From positions 1,120,001-1,184,000 of the forward strand of contig OZ007570.1 of assembly GCA_963931925.1 (NCBI GenBank): a stretch of DNA of 64,000 bases, written 5' to 3'. Source of the stretch: Onchidella celtica. Its lineage: Eukaryota > Mollusca > Gastropoda > Systellommatophora > Onchidiidae. Position numbers and translations under genes: made by a program. A model generated the notes under the pieces. The model did not search any database, was not told the origin of the DNA, and worked only from the letters and a program-made list of their open reading frames with translations. Shown in pieces: positions 23,292-34,006 of this stretch (its first letter is position 1; the number at the start of each line of letters is the position of its first letter).

Positions 23292-24391
23292 TGTCACAAA
23301 TCCCAGACTGGAAGATGTACTGATTATGACAGGACAACAATCACAAACAAACAAGTATAACACTTAACAGAACAACCAAACAGACTCACACATTTATTAT
23401 ACATAAAGATAAAGCTATATGTGCAATTACATAGGTTACATTATTCAATTCAAATACCGTCCAATGGTCATTATTCCCCACATTCATTCTATCTCCGGTC
23501 CGCAACCCGATAGTTACTTATCTAAATATACTCCGGCCTCAGCCTCACATCAACGTATGCACTACTTGCGGGCCTATCTTACTGGCTCCTGCTCAACCTA
23601 ACCTCAATATCTTGATCTCACCTCAATATCTCAATATCACATCAAGATCTTAATATCACATCAAGATCTTAATATCACATCAAAATATCAATTCATAACG
23701 TCCTTGCCTGTGGCCAGACTGCCACGACTAATGTGCCCTCGCTGTCCTGCGCGACAGCTTCACTCAAGATGGCCTGTGGGTAGCCTTCTGCCCCACCCGT
23801 GCATCTCACTTATGCTGGCCTATCCCCTGCATTAGTCTCTCCACCACGGGTAGCTCACTGCCCGACCCCGACACCTATAAGAATAACATTACATCTCTAT
23901 AACACCATACAATTACTATCCACTTCACCACTCATTACGAACCATCAAGCGTACACACAATAGTCCACATTTCACGCACCACACATCTGCACTTCTCTAC
24001 GGTAACACACCTCCACCGCATTACACAATACTCAGACTCGCTACGAATCCATGACCCTAACTTACATCTATCGCTCATTGCGCACATCTCTATACACAGT
24101 AATCAATGACTTTCACATTCCTCACATATAACTTATTTACATCATGGTCATAGGAGAATATAGTACATCAATCATCATAATTATCAATCCCTATAGTTCA
24201 ACCTACCAGTCATCACTGGAATACACAACAACTCCCGACTGCTCTCTTCACGTCTGTCCCCTTGGACTTTTCGGCTTGCAGTGATCTGACTACTCAGATC
24301 TTGCCTCGTCTAAGACTCAACTCACTCACAACACGCACGCTTCAAGTCCCCTTCCCCGCACTTATCGACCCTCGTTCACTCGCTCGTGACA
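23292..24391 (-). mobile_element. Solo LTR of the Gmr1-like family
   Basis: An 1100-bp LTR beginning TGTCACAAATCCCAGACTGG and ending GTGACA, flanked by AGGCG on both sides. It aligns along its length with the LTR at 43633-44826 but is clearly more diverged, so it represents an older insertion or another subfamily. With no internal sequence between the two duplications, it is the product of LTR-LTR recombination. Confidence 0.9.
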
Positions 24392-24396
24392 AGGCG
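24392..24396. repeat. Target-site duplication of solo LTR, right
   Basis: AGGCG, identical to 23287-23291. Confidence 0.85.
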
Positions 24397-24455
24397 CAGT
24401 TCACAACTCACAACAGTTCACAACTCACAGCAGTTCACAACTCACATCAGTTTAC
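24397..24455 (+). repeat. 17-bp tandem repeat (about 3.5 copies)
   Basis: CAGTTCACAACTCACA plus one variable base, repeated directly next to the solo LTR target duplication. Confidence 0.85.
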
Positions 24456-24844
24456 ACACAACACACAACTCAAATAATATTTGAATATTTATTAATAACA
24501 ATATATATTTAATAATGAATAATAAATTCTGGTGGGGGGGGGGGGGGATGATATGGATAAATTTTAATCTATTAATTTCAATTTTCAATTTTGCCCGTAC
24601 ATGTTGCCCATGATCATACGCAGTTCCTCGGTGGAGATGATGAACAAAGATTCCCAGTTGTTCATGTTCAGATTTACCGAGGTACGGTCACAGATCAGCA
24701 GGCAAACAGATCGGTGACCTCCAGGTGCCTGGGTGTCTCTGAGACAGACTGGACTGTGGACAATGGCCAATTTAATTAAGAATCAATTATATTTAGGACA
24801 ACGGAGATACCAGATACCCCCAGCATTGAAGACCTTACGACTAG
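24456..24844. other. Non-coding sequence
   Basis: AT-rich, with a G homopolymer at about 24534-24547. No gene is supported; overlapping opposite-strand ORFs at 24585-24779 have no recognisable features. Confidence 0.5.
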
Positions 24845-25130
24845 GACTAGGAGTACACGGATCACATAGACTGGACTAACCTTCAGTACACTGAAGACCT
24901 CAGCAGTACATGGATCACATAGACTGGACAAACCTTCAGTACACTGAAGACCTCAGCAGTACATGGATCACATAGACTGGACAAACCTTCAGTACACTGA
25001 AGACCTCAGCAGTACATGGATCACATAGACTGGACAAACCTTCAGTACACTGAAGACCTCAGCAGTACATGGATCACATAGACTGGACAAACCTTCAGTA
25101 CACTGAAGACCTCAGCAGTACATGGATCAT
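24845..25130 (+). repeat. 53-bp minisatellite (about 5 copies)
   Basis: CAGCAGTACATGGATCACAT recurs every 53 bp (for example 24901 and 24954). Each unit holds a small hairpin, CTTCAGT...ACTGAAG. Copies from about 24900 onward are almost identical. Confidence 0.93.
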
Positions 25131-25264
25131 ACTTACACTTTATGAATGCGTGTGATTCCCAAGTTTTTTTATGCGTACTTTAAGCTGTAGGTGTGTTTAT
25201 GTAGAGGAATGTGTTTTCTTGGTTCAGCTGGGATATTTGTGGTTGCCATGGTGATGTGACACGG

Positions 25265-25600
25265 AGAGGAGGGGGGGGGGCCTGATTGAGAGGGAGCAGG
25301 GGAGAGCGGAGGAAGAGACGGATCGAGGAGCACAGAGAAGGCGGAAGTGTTTGTGTATGGGGGGAGGAGGGGGGTGCGATAAAGAGAGGTTGTGCAGTGG
25401 AGAGAGGGACAGAGAGAGAGAAAGAGAGGGTGTGCAATGAAGAGAGGGAGAGAGAGAGAGAGAGAAAGAGGGGGTGTGCAGTGGAGAGAGGGACAGAGAG
25501 AGAGAGAAAGAGAGGGTGTGCAGTGGAGAGAGGGAAAGAGGGAGAGAGAAAGAGGGGGTGTGCAGTGGAGAGAGGGAGAGAGAGAGAAAAAGACGAGAGC
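25265..25600 (+). repeat. Purine-rich (GA) minisatellite
   Basis: G/A-only stretches broken by GTGTGCAGTGGAGAGAGGG at intervals. All six frames are open by composition, so the long Arg/Glu-rich and Ser/Leu-rich ORFs here are not evidence of genes. Confidence 0.9.
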
Positions 25601-25740
25601 AAGTTGATCCAAGCTGATGCCGAGTGCCGGATCAAGAAATAAGTACGGAAAAAACACTTTTTTTTTTTTTTAATGTAAAAAGAGCAGAAAAAGTTTGATG
25701 GTTAATGTGAATCACTGAGATGACAGAACATTCAAAGTGA

Positions 25741-26625
25741 AAAGTCTCCAGTTTTGTTTGGGGTGACTGTGAGACAAACAGAACAAAAAAGTCTCCAGTT
25801 TTGTTTGGTATGACTGTGAGACAAACAGAACCAACAGTCTCCAGTTTTGTTTGGGATGACTGTGAGACAAACAGAACTAAAAAGTCTCCAGTTTTGTTTG
25901 GGATGACTGTGAGACAAACAGAACTAAAAGTCTCCAGTTTTGTTTGGTATGGCTGTGAGACAAACAGAACCAACAGTCTCCAGTTTTGTTTGGGATGACT
26001 GTGAGACAAACAGAACTAAAAAGTCTTCAGTTTTGTTTGGGATGACTGTGAGACAAACAGAACCAAAAGTCTCCAGTTTTGTTTGGTATGACTGTGAGAC
26101 AAACAGAACCAACAGTCTCCAGTTTTGTTTGGGATGACTGTGAGACAAACAGAACTAAAAAGTCTTCAGTTTTGTTTGGGATGACTGTGAGACAAACAGA
26201 ACTAAAAAGTCTCCAGTTTTGTTTGGGATGACTGTGAGACAAACAGAACCAATAGTCTCCAGTTTTGTTTGGGATGACTGTGAGACTAACAGAACCAACA
26301 GTCTCCAGTTTTGTTTTGGGGTGACTGTGAGACAAACAGAACTAAAAAGTCTTCAGTTTTGTTTGGGATGACTGTGAGACAAACAGAACCAACAGTCTCC
26401 AGTTTTGTTTGGAGTGACCGTAAGACAAACAGAACCAAAAGTCTCCAGTTTTATTTGGCGTGACTGTGAGACAAACAGAACCAAATGTCTCCAGTTTTGT
26501 TAGGAGTGACCGTAAGACAAACAGAACCAAAAGTCTCCAGTTTTATTTGGCGTGACTGTGAGACAAACAGAACCAAATGTCTCCACTTTTGTTTGGAGTG
26601 ACCGTAAGACAAACAGAACTAAACC
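25741..26625 (+). repeat. 47-bp minisatellite (about 19 copies)
   Basis: Units of 46-48 bp containing AGTCTCCAGTTTTGTTTGGG and GTGAGACAAACAGAAC. Unit lengths vary, so the long open frames on both strands are by-products of the array. Confidence 0.95.
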
Positions 26626-28354
26626 GATGAAATAACTCGACAATCAACTTTTTAAAGATAAAAACAGTAAACACAATTTTTTTATTCATGGAGAAATGGC
26701 GGGGGGGGGGGGGTGTCGGCTGAAATTCAAAACTGTTGAGATTACAACGTTATAAATGCACACAAATTTCAAATATAACACTATGGCAGAAATTATGATG
26801 AAATTGTGAAATTTCTCCCTTGCTCTGCTAATGGCATCCATGTTGGATTTTGTATGCATCGCTTAGAAAATGAAATCACATTTAGTATTTAAGTCATGAT
26901 TTTCATGCTGCTTTGCCTCCAGACATAGGAACATGGCATGATGTGGTCTATTTGATAAGACAAGAACCAAGTTATTATACCAGGAAGGAAGTTCACTTTC
27001 ACAGTACATGGCAGACACACACATCTCATGCATCATTACTTGAACATAATATTATTAGACATAACCCAGTAATGGGCCTATTACATGAAGTAATATGGCA
27101 TGGAACCTTAGTGAAATATAATATGGCACACATCTAGCTATAATATAGCATTATCATTTGTATTGCTGAGGCGAATAAAATATTGCGGGAGCCAAAAACC
27201 ATCTTCGGTCTGTCTGTCTGTCTGTCTCTTTCTTCGCTTTGATGTGTATTACGTGTATTCTGTTGGTCCTGGACGTTATATATAAAAGAAATTTGAGGAA
27301 ACAGGGGATGGTGACAGTGATATCTTTGACAGAATCCCATTTATAAATGTTTGTGTATGACCAACGCGCCAAAACATGAAATTAAATTTTGTCAAAATGT
27401 GCAATTCAAACCACGACACAAATAAAAATATCCGTAATGTATGAAGAAAAAATCTGCCATGTGAATTCCAAGTTAAAATAGACAAAGACTTTAAAAAAAA
27501 AAAAAACACATCACAGAATTCACATTTTGATAAATCAGCAGAAAGGGAAAATGAAAAAAAAAACCAAAAACTTTTGCAAATTCCAGAGTTCAACATCAAT
27601 TTTGATGCAATTTTGCAATCAGATTTAGGAACATGTGAACAACAAATGATGTGATGGACGATTTGTCGATTTTTGATGAGAAGGAAATTTGGATGTCATA
27701 CTTTTACTTTCAGTTTTCGATCCAGTCGCCATCTGAGACTGAGCTCTTTGGCCTGTTTGGATGTTATTTTGTAGAATAGTATTACCTTTATGACACATCC
27801 GGAATTTCGTCAAAACATGAATATTCAAATGACTACGGCAGAGAAAAAGGAATGTACATTTAATGTGCATAATAATCTCACGTTCTCTTTTTGATGTTTT
27901 TTAAAAAACATTTTGGTGTTTTCAAAAGGAACATGACTTTTGTGCCATCCAGTGAAAGTTGGTCAAATGTTTCAAACCATGGTGACCAAACAAACAAAAA
28001 AAAGTGGATGGTTTTGGTCGTGATTTTTCACTTTTAATCTTGGAATCTTTGACCAACTTTTATATCCCCTCCCCACCTTAATTTTTCTTGTTTTGTTGCG
28101 ATTTCGATAGAATTTTGTAGATTGAAACAGCGAGTGGAGGGGGGGGGGGTAATTAATATAAATACACGTACTACAAAAAAAAAAATAATGTTCAACTTGA
28201 AACAACGGAAGAAAAACTAATGAACAAAGATGAATTCAAAGCTTCTGACTTGTTCGATAATACAGCAGAGCATATAAGCATGCTACAGATTTTAAGTCCT
28301 ACACTACAGTAATGATGGGCAATGGCTCTCGGGGGGTATAAGAGGAAAAAGCAA
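26626..28354. other. Non-coding, probably 3' of the BAF-like gene
   Basis: Holds G homopolymers at about 26700-26713 and 28138-28149, a (GTCT)n run at about 27209-27226 and AT-rich sequence. It may include the 3' UTR of the BAF-like gene (minus strand), but I cannot place its end. Confidence 0.4.
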
Positions 28355-28501
28355 TCATGTGTAGCGAACACACCACTCGTTCACGGTTCGATAACATTTT
28401 TTCGCTTGACCTGCATCAGCCGGACACTGCCTGATCAGCCACTCCGTGAATTTCTTTTCGTCTTTGCGTAACACCAAATATTGCCCGACAACTTGATACG
28501 C
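28355..28501 (-). CDS. BANF1: Barrier-to-autointegration factor-like, last coding exon
   Basis: Second coding exon of the gene started at 37257. On the minus strand a TTTTCATTTTCAG acceptor precedes 48 codons and a TGA (28355-28357). The encoded AYQVVGQYLVLRKDEKKF, EWL and NEWC motifs match the C-terminal half of BAF. Joined in phase 0 to the upstream exon, the protein has 94 residues against about 89 for usual BAF. BAF is a small dimeric DNA-bridging protein of nucleus and cytoplasm. It binds double-stranded DNA without sequence preference, recruits LEM-domain proteins to re-form the nuclear envelope, and keeps retroviral cDNA from integrating into itself. By eye about half the residues match the vertebrate protein. 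Confidence 0.88.
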   Translation of the reverse strand, partial: AYQVVGQYLVLRKDEKKFTEWLIRQCPADAGQAKKCYRTVNEWCVRYT

Positions 28502-28777
28502 CTGAAAATGAAAATACAAAAAAAACAACGTGGTGAGTTCTACGTCAGCTTACATTGAATTGGTAAGTTCAGTGCGATGGTGTAGGGAAGACAGATATAG
28601 AGTTGTACGGAAGTTTCCAGTTTACGTGAAGAAACCAAATTGATCTCGGAAACTTTCTCTTTTTTCATTATACATGTAAACTAATTAACCCCCCTCCTGT
28701 GGGAATACTTCAGCATTGTTGTTTTGAAACTATCAAATGACATATTATTTCTGCTACTATTACCAATTGTGACAGAC

Positions 28778-29403
28778 TGTAGCATCTGCGGGCTACCCCT
28801 TGCCCCCCCCCTCCCCCGGTTTTGTTGTTGTGCTGGTGGCTGAGCATGTGTCCACTACTTTTTCATTTTATTGTTGACAACCGCCAGAATGTACTGTACT
28901 CCGTGACCTGACCTGCTTTTCCTAGTGAGTAGTTTTTTTCCTCGCTCGCTTGTTGTCAGATGTTTTGACTCGTTCAGTAAATATTAGTATGTTCCCGAAT
29001 ATTCGATAACGTTATGGACACGAATGTTTACGCCAGATTTGGCCTTGGGTGATGTAACCTGATGACGTATTGATGCGTGATTGGTTAGTTTGTGCGAGGG
29101 CAAAGGTAACGTTTATTTCGGGAACTTTCTGTAGGAATGTTTATATATATAGACCTGTGTGAGTGGTTGGTCGGTGAGTAAGTGAGTTTCCTTTTGTGTG
29201 GCGTAGATATTTAGTTTCGCTGGTGTCTTCCTAGTAATTTATTGTTCACTATACAGTTATTAAACTTTAGTATTATTTAATCTATCGTCGGATCTCGTGT
29301 TTATTTATTTTACAGCTGTAATAGTTTCGTTTTCTAAAGGGTTGTAGTTAGATCAACTAACTCCCCCCTACTATAACGTGCTAGAACAACCTCAGCTGTT
29401 ACA
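28778..29403 (+). repeat. 5' LTR, copy 2
   Basis: 626 bp, starts TGTAGCATCTGCGG and ends GCTGTTACA. A TATATATATA box near 29142-29151 is a plausible promoter element within the LTR. A C-run lies at about 28801-28816. Confidence 0.92.
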
Positions 29404-29406
29404 TAT

Positions 29407-29424
29407 TGGGGGCTCGTCCGGGAT
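29407..29424 (+). promoter_or_regulatory. Primer-binding site, tRNA-Pro type
   Basis: TGGGGGCTCGTCCGGGAT lies three bases after the 5' LTR. It is complementary to the 3' end of tRNA-Pro and is the same 18-nt primer site used by many gammaretroviruses, so minus-strand DNA synthesis would be primed by tRNA-Pro. Confidence 0.9.
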
Positions 29425-29512
29425 CCGACCATATTCGAGCGGACCAGATCAAAATTACTAGATTTATTTACATAGTTTATTGTAGGAATATCATCGACAG
29501 GCTATCTACAAC

Positions 29513-31111
29513 ATGTCGGAGGTTATTGGAAGGCTTAGCCAGGAAGCGGACGTTATGGAGCTCACTGGGCAGGAGAGACGGGACTACCTCCGTGAAGGCA
29601 TAGAAAGAGAAAGACAGCTGGAGGCTCAACGACAGGAGAAGGAGGCTGAACGACAGGCTCGGGAGAAGGAGGCTGAACGACAGGCTCGGGAGAAGGAGAT
29701 GAACCACGAGTTGGAGATGGAGAAGATCCGCCAGCAACGTGGAGGCAACGACCCAGCGCAGAAGACCGACGACCACGCCAGTTCTAAGAGACCCAAGCTA
29801 CCTGCATTTCAGGATAAGAAGGACGATCTGGATAGCTGGTTGCTGCGGTTTGAGAGGTTTGCCGAGACAGCTGAATGGCCCAGATCCACCTGGACGACAT
29901 CACTGTCTGCCCTGCTGACCGGGAGAGCTTTGGAGTGCTTCTGCAGACTACCGATCGACGAAGCCAAGGACTACGACAAGGTCAAGGAAGCGTTGCAGAA
30001 GAGGTACAACCTGTCAGAGGACGGATACCGACTCATGTTCAGACAAGGTAAGCCTGAAGATGGAGAAGATGTTGGAATGTTTTTGACCAGGATCAAGACC
30101 TATCTAGAGAGGTGGATAGAGCTGTCGAAGACGGAGGAGACCTACGAAGGAGTGAGAGATCTGTTCGTCAGAGAGCAATTCATGGATGCCTGCCCACCAG
30201 ACCTTGCAACCCATGTGAGGGAGAGGAAACCAAAGACGCTACAGGACATCGCAGATTCAGCGGAGGCGTACCTGGTAGCGAGGAACCGGACGCTCAGCGG
30301 GAGCGCCAGACTGCAGAGCCGGCCAGTGCGACAGAGGCCCAACGGAGACAGAAGCCCACAGGTCTGCCATAGGTGCCAGAGGCCGGGACACAAGGCGAGG
30401 GAGTGTCGTGCCAAGATAAACGACAAAGGTGAGTTGAAATGTTACCTTTGTGGAAAGCCAGGCCACGTTCGGAGAATGTGTCCAGCCCAGAAGGATACGG
30501 GGCGAGGCAAGCCGAACAAGGCGGCGGCGGCCGTAGTGATAGCGGCGGACGAGTCGTCGAGACAGGATGCGACGACGGCTGACACCAGCATCAACGTTCA
30601 AGCGGTAATGAAGGACGGGAAGCTACAGTTAGCGGTGCCTGTTACTTGCGGAGGATGCAGTGACGGAAGGACCGTGGAGAAACTGAAGTTACCAGTGATG
30701 AAGGGCTTGATTGGAAATCGAGCGGTAGATGTCCTAAGAGATACCGGCTGTGAAGGTGTAGTGGTGCGGCGAGCACTGGTGGATGACGGACAGCTCACCG
30801 GTGGGAAGAAACTTATCGCGAGGATCGATAACTCCTTGCTACCGGCGGAGGAAGCCGTTATCGACGTGAAGACGCCTTACCTGACGGGCAAAGTGACGGC
30901 GCTGTGTCTCCCGGAGACCATCTGCGACCTAGTAGTCGGGAACGTGGACGGAGCGAAGGATCCGTACGACCCTGATACTGAGGTGATGGTAGGAGCGGTG
31001 ACCACGAGGGCCCAGGAGAAGAGGAAGGACCGGTCTACGCCGCTGAAGGTGCCGAGGGCAGAAAGGCACGCGGGAGTGGATAGAGAGGAACTTATCCGAC
31101 TCCAAGAATAA
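29513..31111 (+). CDS. Gag-protease part of Gmr1-like copy 2
   Basis: 532 codons from an ATG about 110 bp after the LTR. Residues about 20-90 are a charged coiled coil with an exact internal repeat (EAERQAREK twice). Residues about 100-260 are a capsid-like helical domain, in which the stretch around REQFMDACPPDLATHVRERK resembles SCAN domains. Two CCHC zinc knuckles follow at about 283-322 (CHRCQRPGHKAREC; CYLCGKPGHVRRMC). The aspartic protease active site is DTG in VLRDTGCEG near residue 410. The frame stops at TAA (31109-31111) within the linker between protease and integrase, and the downstream frame continues in the same phase, so the stop looks like a late nonsense mutation. Gag would form the particle and package RNA. 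Confidence 0.88.
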   Translation: MSEVIGRLSQEADVMELTGQERRDYLREGIERERQLEAQRQEKEAERQAREKEAERQAREKEMNHELEMEKIRQQRGGNDPAQKTDDHASSKRPKLPAFQDKKDDLDSWLLRFERFAETAEWPRSTWTTSLSALLTGRALECFCRLPIDEAKDYDKVKEALQKRYNLSEDGYRLMFRQGKPEDGEDVGMFLTRIKTYLERWIELSKTEETYEGVRDLFVREQFMDACPPDLATHVRERKPKTLQDIADSAEAYLVARNRTLSGSARLQSRPVRQRPNGDRSPQVCHRCQRPGHKARECRAKINDKGELKCYLCGKPGHVRRMCPAQKDTGRGKPNKAAAAVVIAADESSRQDATTADTSINVQAVMKDGKLQLAVPVTCGGCSDGRTVEKLKLPVMKGLIGNRAVDVLRDTGCEGVVVRRALVDDGQLTGGKKLIARIDNSLLPAEEAVIDVKTPYLTGKVTALCLPETICDLVVGNVDGAKDPYDPDTEVMVGAVTTRAQEKRKDRSTPLKVPRAERHAGVDREELIRLQE

Positions 31112-34006
31112 GACGAAGTCATTAGGAAGTTAGAGCAGAAGAAGATCCCAACTAATAGAGGCAATAAGTCTGTTCATTTTGAGAAACATGGAGGAGTACT
31201 GTACCGGATCTACAAGGACCTGAGACAGGCGACGGTTATAAGGCAAGTGGTACTACCCGAAAAACTGAGAGAGTATGTACTGAGTGTAGCCCACGACTCG
31301 ATCGTCGGAGGACACCTCGGCGTGAAGAAAACCAAAGACAGAGTTATGAGCAATTTTTATTGGCCTGGAATTGAAGGTGACGTCACGAGATACTGCCGCT
31401 CATGCGACATCTGCCAGAGGACAGTGAACAAAGGAGCGACACCAAAGGTGCACCTGCAGAGTATGCCAGTAGTGGACGTACCATTTAGGCGAGTGGCCGT
31501 GGACTTAGTAGGACCTATCGACCCCCCAAGTGAAGGTGGACATCGGTATATCCTGGTGTACATAGACTACGCTACTCGTTACCCCGAAGCCACACCCTTG
31601 AAGAAGATCGACGCAGAAACGGTAGCAGAAGCCTTAGTGAACATCTACAGCCGTTTGGGTGTGCCCGAAGAGATCTTGTCGGACCAAGGGACCCAGTTTA
31701 TGTCAGATGTCATGAAGGAAACGAATAGACTACTGGGAATTCGACAGTCGACCACTACAGTCTACCACCCTATGTGCAACGGGTTGGTGGAGCGATTTAA
31801 CGGCACACTGAAGAAGACCTTAAGGCGACTGTGCGCAGAGCAACCCAAGCAGTGGCACAGATATATCAACCCGCTGCTCTTCGCATATCGTGTAGTTCCC
31901 CAAGAGTCGACCAAGTTTGCCCCATTCGAGTTGCTGTATGGGAGAACTGTGAGAGGACCAATGCACATCTTACGACAACTATGGACCAAGGACGTAGAGG
32001 AGCCGGAAACGAAGACCAGTTACCAGTACGTCATGGAACTACGTGAGAGGCTGGAGGATACATGGAAGTTAGCGACGGAAGAACTCTCCAAGGCTCAAGG
32101 TAGACAGAAGACCTACTACGACCGGAAGGCGCGAGAGAGGAAGTTCCGCCCCGGAGATGAAGTGTTGGTGCTACTGCCGACGAACACTAACAAGCTCCTA
32201 GTCCAATGGAAGGGACCATATAAGGTAGTCTCAGTTGTCGGTGTTAACGACTATAGAGTCAAGATGGGTGCAAAAGAAAAGGCCTTGCACGCCAACCTCC
32301 TCAAGAGATACATTCCAAGGACGTCAAAAGCAGCAGCAGTGGTAATGGAACCGAGACCTGTTGTGACCGAGATGTGTGGGATGGACAACAGTAGGAGAGA
32401 TACCACGCCTGAACATGTCAACGCCATAAAGGACGGCGGCGGTGATAGTGCTGAGACTGTATTGGCAGAGGACGACATGATGGACAAGAGTCAACCCGTG
32501 GAGTCAGCTGGCATGACAATCATCGAGGACTGCGACCTGGAAGGCGACAACGGTGGAACGACGGAGGACCTTGCCGACCTAGGAAGCTGGGACCAGAATG
32601 AAGGCTACAGAGATGTCCAGTATGGAACGCAACTGACATCGGAAGAACGTCAAGAACTCTGCGATGTGGTGAAGAATTACCAGCACGTCTTCACCAATCT
32701 CCCTGGATGCTGTCAGTTGGGTGAACATCGCATCGACCTGACGACAGAAGTACCAGTTCGTCAACGACCATACCCGGTGCCCTACGCTATGCGCGACTCA
32801 TTGAAGGAGGAGCTTAGCACCATTGAACGGCTGGGCATCATTCGAAGGAGCTCATCAGCTTATGCTTCACCTGTTGTTGTCGTCAAGAAGAAGGACGGAT
32901 CCAACCGAGTCTGCATCGACTACAGGAGGTTAAACAAAATCACAGTATTCGACCCTCATCCGACAGCAGCGCCATTAGAAGTGTTTCAGAGTCTCTCGAG
33001 AGGAAAATTATTCTCTCGGATTGACCTGAGCAAGGGATACTGGCAAGTGAAAGTTCGAGAGCAAGACATTCCCAAGACGGCGTTCGTCACCATGGGCGAA
33101 CACTATGAATTCATTCGGATGCCTTTTGGGATGATGAACTCAGGAGCCACGCTGAACAGGATCGTAAAGCCATTGATCCGTGGAATGAACAATGTGACAG
33201 CATATGTGGACGACCTGCTGATTCATACAGAGACATTCGACGAGCATGTGAAGACTCTCAAGGACTTACTGCAGAGGATGGACCAAGCTGGATTAACTGC
33301 AAGACCATCGAAGTGTCTGATTGGAACGTCTGAAGTAGACTTTGTTGGACACTTAGTGGGAGAAGGTATGATTGGCCTGTTAGAAGAGAATGTATGTAAG
33401 GTACGAGACGCACCCAGACCCACCACTAAGAAGGAAGTGAAAGCATTCTTAGGATTAGTGGGATATTACCATGAATTTATTCCTAACTTTTCAGCGATTG
33501 CATCACCATTGTCTGATTTACTTAGAAAGGGTCAGCCCAATATAGTTCAGTGGGATGAAACGCAGGAGAAAGCGTACACCTCTTTGAAGAATGTCATTAT
33601 CTCCAAACCCGTGTTATGTTTGCCAGATTTTTCCAAAGAGTTTGTCTTAGCAACTGATGCATCAGATCGCGGATTAGGCGCTAGTCTTATGCAGGAACAC
33701 GAGGGAAAGTTGTACCCTGTGGCATATGCTAGTCGTAAGCTATTGCCTCATGAGACAAAATATTCGGTCTCAGAGCGCGAATGTTTAGCTATTGTTTGGG
33801 CTGTAAAAAAGTTTACTTTGTATTTGTATGGAAAGGAGTTTGTGCTCCAAACTGACCATCGGTCATTAGAGTTTTTGAACTCTGCCAAGTTTGACAGTCC
33901 AAAGTTATTACGATGGAGTTTATTTTTACAGTCTTATCGATTCAGGATTCACTACGTAAAAGGCAGAGAAAATGTCTGTGCCGATTTCCTGAGCAGGGTA
34001 TTTTAA
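31112..34006 (+). CDS. Integrase-RT-RNase H part of Gmr1-like copy 2
   Basis: In phase with the gag-protease frame; the first in-frame ATG-type start is at 31247 (919 codons from there). The order is integrase first: HHCC zinc domain (AHDSIVGGHLG ... YCRSCDIC), then catalytic D in VAVDLVGP, D in LSDQGTQF and E in NGLVERFNG, then a C-terminal WKGPYKVVSV segment and an acidic linker. RT follows, with DYRRLNKIT, SRIDLSKGYWQV and catalytic YVDD at about 33205, then RNase H with ATDASDRGLG, RECLAIVWA and QTDHRSLEF, ending FLSRVF. All catalytic residues I can check are present. Without the upstream stop this would be one long polyprotein. Integrase before RT is diagnostic of the Gmr1 lineage. Confidence 0.9.
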   Translation, partial: DEVIRKLEQKKIPTNRGNKSVHFEKHGGVLYRIYKDLRQATVIRQVVLPEKLREYVLSVAHDSIVGGHLGVKKTKDRVMSNFYWPGIEGDVTRYCRSCDICQRTVNKGATPKVHLQSMPVVDVPFRRVAVDLVGPIDPPSEGGHRYILVYIDYATRYPEATPLKKIDAETVAEALVNIYSRLGVPEEILSDQGTQFMSDVMKETNRLLGIRQSTTTVYHPMCNGLVERFNGTLKKTLRRLCAEQPKQWHRYINPLLFAYRVVPQESTKFAPFELLYGRTVRGPMHILRQLWTKDVEEPETKTSYQYVMELRERLEDTWKLATEELSKAQGRQKTYYDRKARERKFRPGDEVLVLLPTNTNKLLVQWKGPYKVVSVVGVNDYRVKMGAKEKALHANLLKRYIPRTSKAAAVVMEPRPVVTEMCGMDNSRRDTTPEHVNAIKDGGGDSAETVLAEDDMMDKSQPVESAGMTIIEDCDLEGDNGGTTEDLADLGSWDQNEGYRDVQYGTQLTSEERQELCDVVKNYQHVFTNLPGCCQLGEHRIDLTTEVPVRQRPYPVPYAMRDSLKEELSTIERLGIIRRSSSAYASPVVVVKKKDGSNRVCIDYRRLNKITVFDPHPTAAPLEVFQSLSRGKLFSRIDLSKGYWQVKVREQDIPKTAFVTMGEHYEFIRMPFGMMNSGATLNRIVKPLIRGMNNVTAYVDDLLIHTETFDEHVKTLKDLLQRMDQAGLTARPSKCLIGTSEVDFVGHLVGEGMIGLLEENVCKVRDAPRPTTKKEVKAFLGLVGYYHEFIPNFSAIASPLSDLLRKGQPNIVQWDETQEKAYTSLKNVIISKPVLCLPDFSKEFVLATDASDRGLGASLMQEHEGKLYPVAYASRKLLPHETKYSVSERECLAIVWAVKKFTLYLYGKEFVLQTDHRSLEFLNSAKFDSPKLLRWSLFLQSYRFRIHYVKGRENVCADFLSRVF

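Noticed and set aside
25169-26530. Long ORFs on both strands (Ser/Leu-rich, Arg/Glu-rich, HPKQNW-type repeats)
   Set aside because: They lie in the GA-rich and 47-bp minisatellites and are by-products of repeat composition; unit lengths vary and frames are not kept.
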